A DNA stretch of 64,000 bases, taken from NCBI RefSeq assembly GCF_014268935.2, contig NZ_JABWRJ020000002.1, positions 674,001-738,000 of the forward strand. The letters are read 5' to 3'. The DNA is from Pseudomonas peradeniyensis (GTDB taxonomy: Bacteria; Pseudomonadota; Gammaproteobacteria; Pseudomonadales; Pseudomonadaceae). Made by a program: the position numbers and the translations under genes. This document shows, one piece after another, positions 56,299 to 64,000 of the stretch; position 1 is the first letter of the stretch; each line of letters begins with the position of its first letter. Under the pieces are notes generated by a model. It did no database searches and was not told where the DNA came from. It was given only the letters and a program-made list of their open reading frames with translations.

Positions 56299-56546
56299 GC
56301 GAGCAGCCCGAACCTTGTACCACTGCCGGCGTTTCGACGTTCCTGGAGTGTTTTCGTGTTGAACCCGATGTGCCTTTCAGCCTGGCGTTCAACGAGTTGT
56401 CGGTGCTGCAGGGTTGCATTCTGCACCTGACCACCGAGGCGGAAATGGAAGGGGATTTGAAAGCGGGGAGTGCGGCGCGGATCCTCAGCGCCATGGCCAA
56501 GGCGTTGATCAATGACCTGGAGATTGGCTTGAACCGTAACCGTTGA
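56295..56546 (+). CDS. small DUF3077-like protein
   Basis: 83 residues, MSEQPEPCTTAGVSTFLECF followed by RVEPDVPFSLAFNELSVLQG. The phrase F-x-V-x-P-x-V-P-x-x-x-A matches the DUF3077 family. Function unknown. Overlaps the upstream gene by 4 bases (ATGA) with GGAGGTG before it. A REP hairpin follows. Confidence 0.75.
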   Translation: MSEQPEPCTTAGVSTFLECFRVEPDVPFSLAFNELSVLQGCILHLTTEAEMEGDLKAGSAARILSAMAKALINDLEIGLNRNR

Positions 56547-56549
56547 AGC

Positions 56550-56620
56550 CCATCGCGGGGCAAGCCCGCTCCCACGCCTGATAAGCCACCTGGCGTGGGA
56601 GCGGGCTTGCCCCGCGATCG
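56550..56620. repeat. REP pair, class A
   Basis: CATCGCGGGGCAAGCCCGCT and GAGCGGGCTTGCCCCGCGAT face each other around a 20-base spacer; it lies between the DUF3077-like gene and the convergent porin gene. Confidence 0.88.
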
Positions 56621-56628
56621 GTTCCGGA

Positions 56629-57939
56629 TCAGAACACGTTCAACGGATAATCCACGATCACGCGGAATTCGTCATTGTCCTGGATGTCCGAGTACGCCGC
56701 GTTGGCCCGGTGCGTGGCATAGCGCAGCAGCACCGACAGGTCCTTCAGCTGGCCTTGCTGGAACACGTACTTCACGTCGAAGTCGCGCTCCCAGTGCCGG
56801 GCATTCTCGCCGTCGGCGTTATAGAAGGCGTAGTACTGGGTGTCCTGGCTGGCCTTGGTCAGGTCGGCCTTGCCGCGCGAGTACGACAGCGAGGTGCTCA
56901 GGCCCGGCATGCCGAGGCCGGCGAAGTCATAGTCGTACTGCAGCTTCCAGGAGCGCTCGTTCGGCGCGTTGAAGTCCGAGTACATGCGCGAGTTGTCGAG
57001 GAAGATGCTGTCGCCCAGGTTGATGTAGTCGAACGGCGTGTCGCCGTTGACCCGCTGGTAGGCTGCGGTGACGCTGTGGTACCCGGCGGCCACGGTGAAG
57101 TGCACGCTCCAGGTGTTGTTGTCGATGTCGCCCAGCTTCGACTGGCCGGTGTCCTGGGTGTGGTAGAAGTGCACGCCTGGGTTCAGGCTGACCAGGTCGT
57201 TGACCTGGTAGGTGTAGTCGAAATCGGCGTAGTACTGGTTCCAGATGTCCTTCAGCTCGGCGGCGTAGACGTTGGCGGTAACGCCTTCGGTGCCGCTCCA
57301 CGACGCGCCGGCCCAGCTCAGGTTCTGGCTGTCCTGCTCGGTGGTCTGCTGGCTGTAGTAGGTGTTGATGCGGCGGTGGCCGCTCTGGTTGTACGGCTTG
57401 GTGAAGCTGACCTTGCCGCCTTCGAGCATCAGCCCGTCGATGCTGCGGTTGGTCACGGCGACGCCGCGGAAGGTCTGCGGCAGCATGCGGCTTTCGCCAC
57501 CGGCGATCACCGGGTTGGTGAGGAACAGGTCACCGGCCTTGAACTCGGTGTCGAAGCCCTTGAGCTTGATCGCGCCGCCGGCGGTGGAGAAGGCGTGGCG
57601 TGCCTTGTCTTCCGGCGCGCTCGGCAGGATCGAGGTGCCGGCGCGGCCGCCGCCGCCGTCCAGCTTCAGGCCGACCATGGCGTGGGCGTCGAGGCCGAAG
57701 CCGATCACGCCGGGCGTGTAGCCGGACTCGAAGCGGGCGACGGCACCCTGGCCCCACTCGCGCTTGTCCTTGATCGAGGCATTCTTCTCGTTGCGGTTGA
57801 AGTAGGCATTTCTGAAGTGCAGGTTCAGCGTGGAACCTTCGATGAAGCCATCAGCCTTGTCTTCATCGGCCTGTACGGCCATGGGCATCGTTGCGGCCAA
57901 TGCAACGAACAGAGGGGTGAAACGAAACGCAAAAGACAC
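56629..57939 (-). CDS. OprD-family outer-membrane porin
   Basis: 436 residues with a signal peptide ending AVQA and a mature chain of repeated beta-strands ([60 protein letters not shown]), ending in Phe. OprD porins take up amino acids or small acids; the substrate is not readable. The start is GTG 57939 with AAAGGAG 9 bases before it. Confidence 0.9.
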   Translation of the reverse strand: MSFAFRFTPLFVALAATMPMAVQADEDKADGFIEGSTLNLHFRNAYFNRNEKNASIKDKREWGQGAVARFESGYTPGVIGFGLDAHAMVGLKLDGGGGRAGTSILPSAPEDKARHAFSTAGGAIKLKGFDTEFKAGDLFLTNPVIAGGESRMLPQTFRGVAVTNRSIDGLMLEGGKVSFTKPYNQSGHRRINTYYSQQTTEQDSQNLSWAGASWSGTEGVTANVYAAELKDIWNQYYADFDYTYQVNDLVSLNPGVHFYHTQDTGQSKLGDIDNNTWSVHFTVAAGYHSVTAAYQRVNGDTPFDYINLGDSIFLDNSRMYSDFNAPNERSWKLQYDYDFAGLGMPGLSTSLSYSRGKADLTKASQDTQYYAFYNADGENARHWERDFDVKYVFQQGQLKDLSVLLRYATHRANAAYSDIQDNDEFRVIVDYPLNVF

Positions 57940-58040
57940 CGGTACAAACTCCTTTGGTCAAGCGATGGGGCAGTTTTTTATTGTCGTGTCTGCAAGTTCT
58001 TATTAGAGACGTAACAGCCAGGCTGATATTTTCGACGCAT

Positions 58041-58069
58041 AAAAAAAGCCGCTGAAAGGCAGCGGCTTT
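58041..58069 (-). terminator. terminator of the small exported protein gene
   Basis: On the minus strand AAAGCCGCTG-cctt-CAGCGGCTTTTTTTAT forms a hairpin with a U-run, 75 bases after the stop of the gene at 58144. Confidence 0.88.
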
Positions 58070-58143
58070 GAAAGGCTAACATATCGTCACGGGCACTGCC
58101 CATGGTGTAGCCAAGGGAAAACTGGAAACCGGCGTGGGGCCGA

Positions 58144-58368
58144 TCAGCTGTCGGCATCGGTGTCGACAGAGACTTTGGAAGCGGTCTGCCGTGCGTCTTT
58201 TACCGCATCGGCCTGTTGCGCGGCGTAGGCTTCGCGAGCCTCTTGGTGAACTGCGGCAAATTCTGCGTTACGGGCGACGAAGGCCGGGGATTCTTCGGCC
58301 ATGGCCAGGGGCGACAACAACAGGGAAGACAGGACGAACACGCTGGCAATACCCATACTGTTGGACAT
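58144..58368 (-). CDS. small exported protein of unknown function
   Basis: 74 residues with a signal peptide MGIASVFVLSSLLLSPLAMA (cleavage before EESPA), leaving a 49-residue charged, Ala/Gln-rich periplasmic tail. Similar small proteins lie beside heavy-metal-type two-component systems; here the histidine kinase gene is directly upstream on the same strand. ATG 58368 has AGAAGG at about 10 bases. Confidence 0.7.
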   Translation of the reverse strand: MSNSMGIASVFVLSSLLLSPLAMAEESPAFVARNAEFAAVHQEAREAYAAQQADAVKDARQTASKVSVDTDADS

Positions 58369-58498
58369 TTGATGCAACCTTCTTGCGCGGCAAGTGCTAA
58401 TGGAGACAGGGCTAAAGTTAGTCCTGTAAACAGCGGGGAAACAGAGGCTGTTCAGATAAGCACTGTTGCGCAAAAAGTAATGATCGCGGCAAAAATAC

Positions 58499-59914
58499 TC
58501 AGACTTTTACCGCAAACCCGCGTAGTTGAGCGTTCGGCAAGTTGATACCGAAGGTATTGGCCCCGGCTTCGCTGTGCACGAAAACACTGCCGCCGTGCAT
58601 CAGGGCGATCGCCTTGACGATGGCCAGGCCCAGCCCGTGGTTGCCGCCGCCGCTGTTGGCACGAGCTGCATCCACTCGGTAGAAGCGCTCGAACAGCATC
58701 GGCAGGTGCTCGTCGGCAATCGCCGGCCCCGGGTTGCTCACGGCGATGCTGACCTGTTCCTCGCCCGTCTCGATGCGCACCTGGATCACCTGGTGCGGCG
58801 CGGTGTGCTGCACGGCGTTGTTCAGCAGGTTGATCAGCGCCCGGCGTAGCTGGGCCTTTTCGAAACAGGCTTGGGCGTCGCCGCTGACGCTGACGCTGAC
58901 CTGGGCGTCCTCGAGGATATAGTCGAGGTAGTCGAGGGTGGTGGCCACTTCCTCGGCCAGCGACGCGCTGGTCAGCGAGGTGGCCTTGCTGCCTTGGTCG
59001 GCGCTGGCCAGGAACAGCATGTCGTTGATGATGCTGCGCAGCCGCTCCAGCTCCTCGAGGTTCGATTGCAGCACCTCGAAGTAGTGCTCGGCGCTGCGCC
59101 CACGGGTCAGGGCGACCTGGGTCTGGCCGATCAGGTTGGTCAGCGGCGAGCGCAGTTCGTGGGCGACGTCGGCGTTGAAGGCCTCGAGTTGCGAATAGGC
59201 CTGGCTAACCCGGTCGAGGGCGGCGTTGAAGGCACCGGCGAACTGCGCCAGCTCCGGCGGCAGGTCGCGGGTCTGCAGGCGGCCGTCCAGGCGTGGCGGG
59301 GCCAGGGCCTGGGCTTCGTCCGACAGCGCCAGCAGGGGCCTGAGGCCGATGCGCGCGACCCAGTAGCCGAGCAGCGAGGCCAGCAGCACGCCGAAGGCGG
59401 CCAGGCCGACGATGGCCACCAGCAGGCTGTGCTGGGCCTGCCAGAAAGTCTCGGTGTCGATGCCGATCAGAAAGCGCAGCGGCGGGCGCTCACCCAGCGT
59501 CGGCAGTTCGCTGACCAGCACCTTGTACGGGTAGGGGCTGTCGCTCAGGCGCAGGTCGCGCATGCCCGGCGCGCCCTCGGCGAAGCCGCGCACCTGCTCG
59601 GTGGGATGGCCGTACTCGAAGGCCGGGTTGCTGCTCACCACCCAGAAGCGGATGCGCCGGTCTTCCTCGCTGAGCAGGTTGAGCTTGTTGTTGATCTTGG
59701 CCCAGTGCTCGGGGGTGCCGTAGCGGTTGAGGGTGGATTCGAGCACGCTGAAGCGCGCGTCCAGTTCGGCGGCTGGCAGCAGGTCGAGGCTGCGGTCGAC
59801 CTGGCGGTACAGGGCGCTGCCGATCAGCACGAACACGGCCAGGGCCACCAGGGTGAACAGGGCCGAGAGGCGCAGGGCGATGGAGTTGCTGGGTTTGCTG
59901 GGCAAAAGGGTCAT
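58499..59914 (-). CDS. sensor histidine kinase (heavy-metal CusS/CzcS type)
   Basis: 471 residues: transmembrane helix near residue 25, periplasmic domain (about 45-180), second helix (LLVAIVGLAAFGVLLASLLG), HAMP, phospho-His in FNADVAHELRSPLTN, and an ATPase domain with NLLNNAVQHT and GNHGLGLAIVKAIALMHGG. It pairs with the response regulator upstream. ATG 59914 with GGGAGA is better supported than an alternative two codons upstream. Inducer unknown; metal sensing is inferred from the family and the RND operon. Confidence 0.9.
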   Translation of the reverse strand: MTLLPSKPSNSIALRLSALFTLVALAVFVLIGSALYRQVDRSLDLLPAAELDARFSVLESTLNRYGTPEHWAKINNKLNLLSEEDRRIRFWVVSSNPAFEYGHPTEQVRGFAEGAPGMRDLRLSDSPYPYKVLVSELPTLGERPPLRFLIGIDTETFWQAQHSLLVAIVGLAAFGVLLASLLGYWVARIGLRPLLALSDEAQALAPPRLDGRLQTRDLPPELAQFAGAFNAALDRVSQAYSQLEAFNADVAHELRSPLTNLIGQTQVALTRGRSAEHYFEVLQSNLEELERLRSIINDMLFLASADQGSKATSLTSASLAEEVATTLDYLDYILEDAQVSVSVSGDAQACFEKAQLRRALINLLNNAVQHTAPHQVIQVRIETGEEQVSIAVSNPGPAIADEHLPMLFERFYRVDAARANSGGGNHGLGLAIVKAIALMHGGSVFVHSEAGANTFGINLPNAQLRGFAVKV

Positions 59915-59930
59915 GGGCAAATCTCCCTGG

Positions 59931-60034
59931 GGGCTGCTGCGCAGCCCTTTCGCGGCACAAGGCCGCTCCTACAGAGGATCACGTCTCCCTGTAGGAGCGG
60001 CCTTGTGCCGCGAAAGGGGCGCGCAGCGCCCCCC
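59931..60034. repeat. REP pair, class B
   Basis: GCAGCCCTTTCGCGGCACAA... and ...TTGTGCCGCGAAAGGGGCGC, inverted copies of TGTAGGAGCGGCCTTGTGCC, fill the gap between the response regulator and kinase genes. It lies inside the operon, so it may serve as an attenuating or processing element. Confidence 0.85.
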
Positions 60035-60037
60035 GGG

Positions 60038-60709
60038 CTATCCACGGTGCTCCAGGACATAACCCATGCCTCGAATGGTATGCAGCAGCTTGTTGTCGAA
60101 CGGCCCGTCGAGCTTGGCGCGCAGGCGCTTGATGGCCACCTCGACGACATTGGCGTCGCTGTCGAAGTTGATGTCCCAGACCAGCTCGGCGATGGCCGTT
60201 TTGGACAGGATCTCGCCCTGGCGCCGGGCCAGCACGCTGAGCAGCGAGAACTCCTTGGCGGTCAGATCCAGGCGCGCGCCCGCGCGAGTGGCCTTGCGCG
60301 CCATCAGGTCGATCCACAGGTCCGCCACCTGAATCTGCAAGGGCTCATGAATGGCGCTGCGTCGCGTCAAGGCCTGCAGGCGGGCGACCAGTTCAAGGAA
60401 CGAGAACGGCTTGCCCAGGTAGTCGTCGGCGCCTTCGCGCAGGCCATGAATACGGTCCTCGACTCGCTCACGGGCGGTGAGCATGATCACCGGCGTCTGC
60501 TTGCGCGCCCGCAGTGCGCGCAGCACGCCGTAACCATCCAGGCCCGGCAGCATCACGTCGAGCACGATCACCGCGTAGTCGCCTTCCAGGGCCAGGTGCA
60601 GGCCGTCGATGCCGTCGCGGGCCAGGTCGACGGTGAAGCCCTGCTCGGTGAGGCCGCGATGCAGGTAGTCGGCGGTTTTCTCTTCGTCTTCGATGATCAG
60701 CACACGCAT
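60038..60709 (-). CDS. response regulator (OmpR family, heavy-metal CusR/CopR type)
   Basis: 223 residues. REC domain with Asp51 (VIVLDVMLPGLDG), Thr/Lys at LTAR and LGKPF, then a winged-helix DNA-binding domain (LTAKEFSLLSVLARRQGEIL and ANVVEVAIKRLRAKLDGPFD). It lies 9 bases after the RND gene and before the kinase gene, so it is part of the efflux operon and probably controls it. Confidence 0.93.
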   Translation of the reverse strand: MRVLIIEDEEKTADYLHRGLTEQGFTVDLARDGIDGLHLALEGDYAVIVLDVMLPGLDGYGVLRALRARKQTPVIMLTARERVEDRIHGLREGADDYLGKPFSFLELVARLQALTRRSAIHEPLQIQVADLWIDLMARKATRAGARLDLTAKEFSLLSVLARRQGEILSKTAIAELVWDINFDSDANVVEVAIKRLRAKLDGPFDNKLLHTIRGMGYVLEHRG

Positions 60710-60718
60710 GGTCTTGTC

Positions 60719-63700
60719 TCAACTGGCGGTCGGCGCGGGGGCGGCAGCGGCCCGGCGGCGGTGGAACAGGTGCTCCAGGGCCAAGTATATGACCGGGGTG
60801 GTGAACAGCGTCAGCGCCTGGCTCACCAGCAGGCCGCCGACCACGGCGATGCCCAGCGGCTGGCGCAGTTCGGCGCCGGTGCCGAAGCCGAACATCAGCG
60901 GCACCGCGCCGAGCAGCGCGGCCAGGGTGGTCATGATGATCGGACGGAAGCGCACCAGGCATGCCTGGCGGATCGCCTGCTCGGGCGTCATGCCCTGGTG
61001 GCGCTGGGCGTCGAGGGCGAAGTCGATGAGCAGGATGCCGTTCTTCTTGACGATGCCGATCAGCAGCACCACGCCGATCAGGCCCATGATGGTGAAGTCC
61101 TGGCCCATCAGCCACAGCAGGATCAGCGCGCCCAGGCCCGCCGAGGGCAGGGTGGAGATGATGGTCAGCGGGTGCACGAAGCTCTCGTAGAGCACGCCGA
61201 GGATGATGTACACCGCCACCAGCGCGGCGAGGATCAGGTACGGCTGGCTCGACAGCGAGCTCTGGAACGCCTGGGCCGCGCCCTGGAAGTTGCCGGCGAT
61301 GGAGTCGGGCATGCCCAGCTCGCGCTGGGTGCGTTCGAGGATCTGCACCGCGTCGCCCAGAGCCACGCCGGGGGCCAGGTTGAACGACAGGTTGGCCGCC
61401 GGGAACAGGCCGTCATGGCTGATCGACAGGGGCCCGGTGCTGGGCGGCGCGACATGGGCCAGGGCCGACAGCGGCACCATCTCGCCGGACAGCGGCGAGC
61501 GCAGGTAGAAGTAGTTGAGGCTCTCGGCCTTGCCGCGCTGGCGGGCGTCCAGCTCGAGGATCACCTTGTACTGGTTGGTCTCGGTCTGGAACTCGCTGAT
61601 CTGCCGCTGGCCGAAGGCGTCGTACAGCGCCTGGTCGACGTCGGTGGTGGTCAGGCCGAAGCGCGCCGCAGCCTGACGGTCGATGTCGATGCGGGTGACG
61701 CTGGCGCCCAGCTGCAGGTCGTTGGACAGGTCGCGGAACGCCGGATTCTCGCGCAGGCGCTCGGTCAGGCGCTGGGTCCACAGGTTCAGCGCCACGCCGT
61801 CATTGCTCTTGAGCACGTACTGGTACTGGGTGCGCGAGGGGCCGGAGCTGAGGTTGATGTCCTGCCCGGCGCGCAGGTACAGGACGATGCCGGGAATCTG
61901 CATCAGTTTCGGGCGCATGCGGTCGATCCATTCACTGGCCGAGACGTCGCGTTCGCCGCGGGGCTTGAGGGAAATCCAGAAGCGACCGTTGGCGATGGTC
62001 TGGTTGCTGCCGGTGACGCCGACCGAGTGGGAGAAGGCGCGTACCGCAGGGTCCGCCTCGATGATTTTCGCCAGGGCCTGGTGCTTCTCGATCATTGCCG
62101 GGTAGGAGACATCCGCCGCCGCCTCGGTGGTGCCGAGGATGAAACCGGTGTCCTGCAACGGGAAGAAGCCCTTGGGGATGGCCACGTAGCCGGCCACCGC
62201 CAGCGCCAGGGTCAGGCCGAACACGCCAAGGGTGACCCGCCGATGCGCCAGGGCCCGGTCCAGGCCCTTCTCGTACCAGCGCACCAGGCGCTGGCCGAGG
62301 CCGCCATGTTGTTCCTCGGGCGGGCGGCGCATGCACAGCGCGGCCAGGGTCGGCGCCAGGGTCAGCGAGACCACCACCGAAATCAGGATGGTCGCGGTGG
62401 CGGTCAGGGCGAATTCCTTGAACAGCCGGCCGACCACGCCGCCCATGAACAGCAGCGGGATGAACGCGGCGATCAGCGAGAAGCTGATCGACACCACGGT
62501 GAAGCCGATCTCGCCAGCGCCCTTGAGCGCGGCGGTGCGGCTGTCGTCGCCGGCCTCCAGGTGGCGGTGGATGTTCTCCACCACGACGATGGCGTCATCC
62601 ACCACGAAGCCCACGGCGATGACGATGGCCACCAGGGTGAGGTTGTTGAGGCTGAAGCCGAACACGTACATCAGCGCGCAAGTGGCGATCAGCGATACGC
62701 CAAGCACACTGGAGACGATGAAGGTCGCCGACCACTGGCGCAGGAACAGCGCCATCACCCCGATCACCAGGGCCACGGCAATCATCAGGGTCAGCTCCAC
62801 CTCGTGCAGCGAGGCGCGGATGGTTTGGGTGCGGTCCTGCAGCACCGAGACATCGACCGCCGCCGGCAGCATCTCTTGCAGGCGGGGCAGGGCATCAAGC
62901 ACCCGGTCCACGGTGTCGACGATGTTGGCGCCGGGCTGGCGGAAGATCACCAGGTTGAGCCCCGGCCGGTCGCCGGACCAGGCCTTCACATAGGCGTTCT
63001 CGGCGCCATCGATCACCTTGGCCACGTCGGCCAGGTGCACCGGCGCGCCGTTGCGGTAGCTGACGATCAGCCTGGCGTAGTCCTCGGGGTGGAACAGCTG
63101 GTCGTTGGCGGCAAGGGTCGACACGCTGTGCTCGCCGTACAGCGCGCCCTTGGCCAGGTTGAGGCTGGTCTGCTGGATGGCCAGGCGGATATCGGCCAGG
63201 GTCAGGCCGATGGCGGCGAGCTTCTCGGGCTGGGCCTGCACGCGGATGGCCGGGCGCAGCTGGCCGGTGATGTTGATCAGGCCGACCCCGTCGATCTGGC
63301 TGAGCTGGCGGGCCAGCAGGGTCTCGGCGTAGTCGCTCAGTTCGTTGCCGGGCATCTGCGTCGAGCTGACGGTGAGGATCAGCACCGGGCTGTCGGCCGG
63401 GTTGACCTTGCGCCAGGTCGGCGGGCTGGGCATGTCCTGGGGCAGGCGCGCGGTGGCGGTGTTGATCGCCGCCTGGACTTCCTGGGCGGCGGTGTCGATG
63501 TTCTTGTCGAGGGTGAACTGCAGGATCAGGTTGGTCGAGCCCAGGGCGCTGCTGCTGGTCATCTGGGTCATGCCGGGGATGGCGCTGAACTGCACCTCCA
63601 GGGGCGTCGCCACCGACGAGGCCATGGTTTCCGGGCTGGCGCCGGGCAGCTGGGCGGTGACCTGGATGGTCGGGAAGTCGGCCTCGGGCAGGGGCGCCAC

Positions 63701-63811
63701 CGGCAGGCGCGGGAAGGCGATGGCGCCCAGCAGCACCAGGGCGAAGGTCAGCAGCAGGGTGGCGATGGGGTGATCGATGCACCAGGCCGAGACGCCGTTG
63801 CGGGTGTTCAT
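60719..63811 (-). CDS. RND efflux transporter (MdtC/HAE1 type)
   Basis: 1030 residues. Twelve transmembrane helices are expected. TM4 carries VGFVVDDAIVVVENIHRHLE with the proton-relay Asp pair, and GGVVGRLFKEFALTATATIL is typical. The N-terminus (SAWCIDHPIATLLLTFALVL) resembles MdtC/MuxC-like pumps. It exports drugs or other amphiphiles through an adaptor and outer-membrane channel. Its ATG overlaps the stop of the adaptor gene (ATGA), and a response regulator gene follows. Confidence 0.93.
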   Translation of the reverse strand: MNTRNGVSAWCIDHPIATLLLTFALVLLGAIAFPRLPVAPLPEADFPTIQVTAQLPGASPETMASSVATPLEVQFSAIPGMTQMTSSSALGSTNLILQFTLDKNIDTAAQEVQAAINTATARLPQDMPSPPTWRKVNPADSPVLILTVSSTQMPGNELSDYAETLLARQLSQIDGVGLINITGQLRPAIRVQAQPEKLAAIGLTLADIRLAIQQTSLNLAKGALYGEHSVSTLAANDQLFHPEDYARLIVSYRNGAPVHLADVAKVIDGAENAYVKAWSGDRPGLNLVIFRQPGANIVDTVDRVLDALPRLQEMLPAAVDVSVLQDRTQTIRASLHEVELTLMIAVALVIGVMALFLRQWSATFIVSSVLGVSLIATCALMYVFGFSLNNLTLVAIVIAVGFVVDDAIVVVENIHRHLEAGDDSRTAALKGAGEIGFTVVSISFSLIAAFIPLLFMGGVVGRLFKEFALTATATILISVVVSLTLAPTLAALCMRRPPEEQHGGLGQRLVRWYEKGLDRALAHRRVTLGVFGLTLALAVAGYVAIPKGFFPLQDTGFILGTTEAAADVSYPAMIEKHQALAKIIEADPAVRAFSHSVGVTGSNQTIANGRFWISLKPRGERDVSASEWIDRMRPKLMQIPGIVLYLRAGQDINLSSGPSRTQYQYVLKSNDGVALNLWTQRLTERLRENPAFRDLSNDLQLGASVTRIDIDRQAAARFGLTTTDVDQALYDAFGQRQISEFQTETNQYKVILELDARQRGKAESLNYFYLRSPLSGEMVPLSALAHVAPPSTGPLSISHDGLFPAANLSFNLAPGVALGDAVQILERTQRELGMPDSIAGNFQGAAQAFQSSLSSQPYLILAALVAVYIILGVLYESFVHPLTIISTLPSAGLGALILLWLMGQDFTIMGLIGVVLLIGIVKKNGILLIDFALDAQRHQGMTPEQAIRQACLVRFRPIIMTTLAALLGAVPLMFGFGTGAELRQPLGIAVVGGLLVSQALTLFTTPVIYLALEHLFHRRRAAAAPAPTAS

Positions 63812-64000
63812 GGCTGGCTCCTGCGGTCGGCCATCTCCGCCGGGGCGGGGGCGTCAGGCGTGACCTCGACGGTGCTGCCGGGCTTGAGCCGCGACTGGCC
63901 GTCCAGCACCAGGCGGTCGCCGGCCTTGACCCCGGCGATGACGTTCAGCGTGCTGTCCTGGTACACCACCTTGACCGGCACGGCGCTGACCTTGTCGCCG
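63808..64000 (-). CDS. RND periplasmic adaptor protein, C-terminal fragment
   Basis: The frame is open at the window end and encodes 63 residues ending in RRSQP. VKVVYQDSTLNVIAGVKAGD then RLVLDGQSRLKPGSTVEVTP is the membrane-proximal domain of membrane-fusion proteins. Stop overlaps the RND ATG by 4 bases. The rest of the gene lies beyond base 64000. Confidence 0.85.
   Translation of the reverse strand, partial: GDKVSAVPVKVVYQDSTLNVIAGVKAGDRLVLDGQSRLKPGSTVEVTPDAPAPAEMADRRSQP

Overview
The window is a 64-kb piece of a Pseudomonas chromosome, almost certainly from the P. putida group. Base composition is high in G+C and codon use is even. The gene order follows what I recall of P. putida and, in part, P. 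aeruginosa: hemH, uraA-upp, hpt, a PA4642-like gene, mqo; then trxB, nadC, a DUF1631 gene, ampD-ampE, an MCP; then cra, fruBKA. Intergenic gaps carry many copies of two REP sequence classes typical of this group. I see no rRNA, tRNA, CRISPR array, transposase or prophage. Most of the window is core genome with small accessory patches.

Layout. 1-7.0 kb: a truncated YfcH-like epimerase, ferrochelatase, uracil uptake and salvage (uraA-upp), hypoxanthine salvage (hpt), two small conserved proteins and malate:quinone oxidoreductase. 7.0-17.9 kb: a gene-poor stretch, small hypothetical and lipoprotein genes, an acyltransferase, a Cys-rich/DUF2007 pair, an SRAP-family protein with altered active-site residues, an MCP with a sigma-28-type promoter, an M48 lipoprotein protease, a GDT1/TMEM165 transporter behind a yybP-ykoY manganese riboswitch, rsmC and a 2-hydroxyacid dehydrogenase. 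18.0-28.8 kb: AlkK-like acyl-CoA ligase, DUF1302 and DUF1329 exported proteins, a MalT-like LuxR regulator, then a REC-TPR regulator with its small histidine kinase. 28.8-37.6 kb: LexA-controlled yebG, psiE, DUF3509, a short HPF, an Old Yellow Enzyme, a glycosyltransferase, a BdlA-like PAS-MCP with a sigma-28-type promoter, cysZ, trxB and nadC. 37.8-45.2 kb: DUF1631, ampDE, a third MCP, two long palindromic elements and an accessory nucleotidyltransferase gene pair. 45.2-52.8 kb: TatD hydrolase and the fructose PTS locus (cra divergent from fruBKA, with a clear Cra operator). 52.8-64 kb: small genes, a diguanylate cyclase, a pseudoknotted leader before two small DUF6124/DUF3077-like genes, an OprD porin, and an RND efflux operon with its own two-component system, cut off by the window edge.

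The observations most worth following up are: the leader at 55863-55999, whose two long helices interlock as a pseudoknot; the nucleotidyltransferase pair at 43980-45066 beside a 166-bp palindromic element; a second, 136-bp palindrome at 39989-40124; and the SRAP protein that has lost two of the expected catalytic residues. All functional assignments come from motif recognition and recalled family knowledge; no database search was possible.
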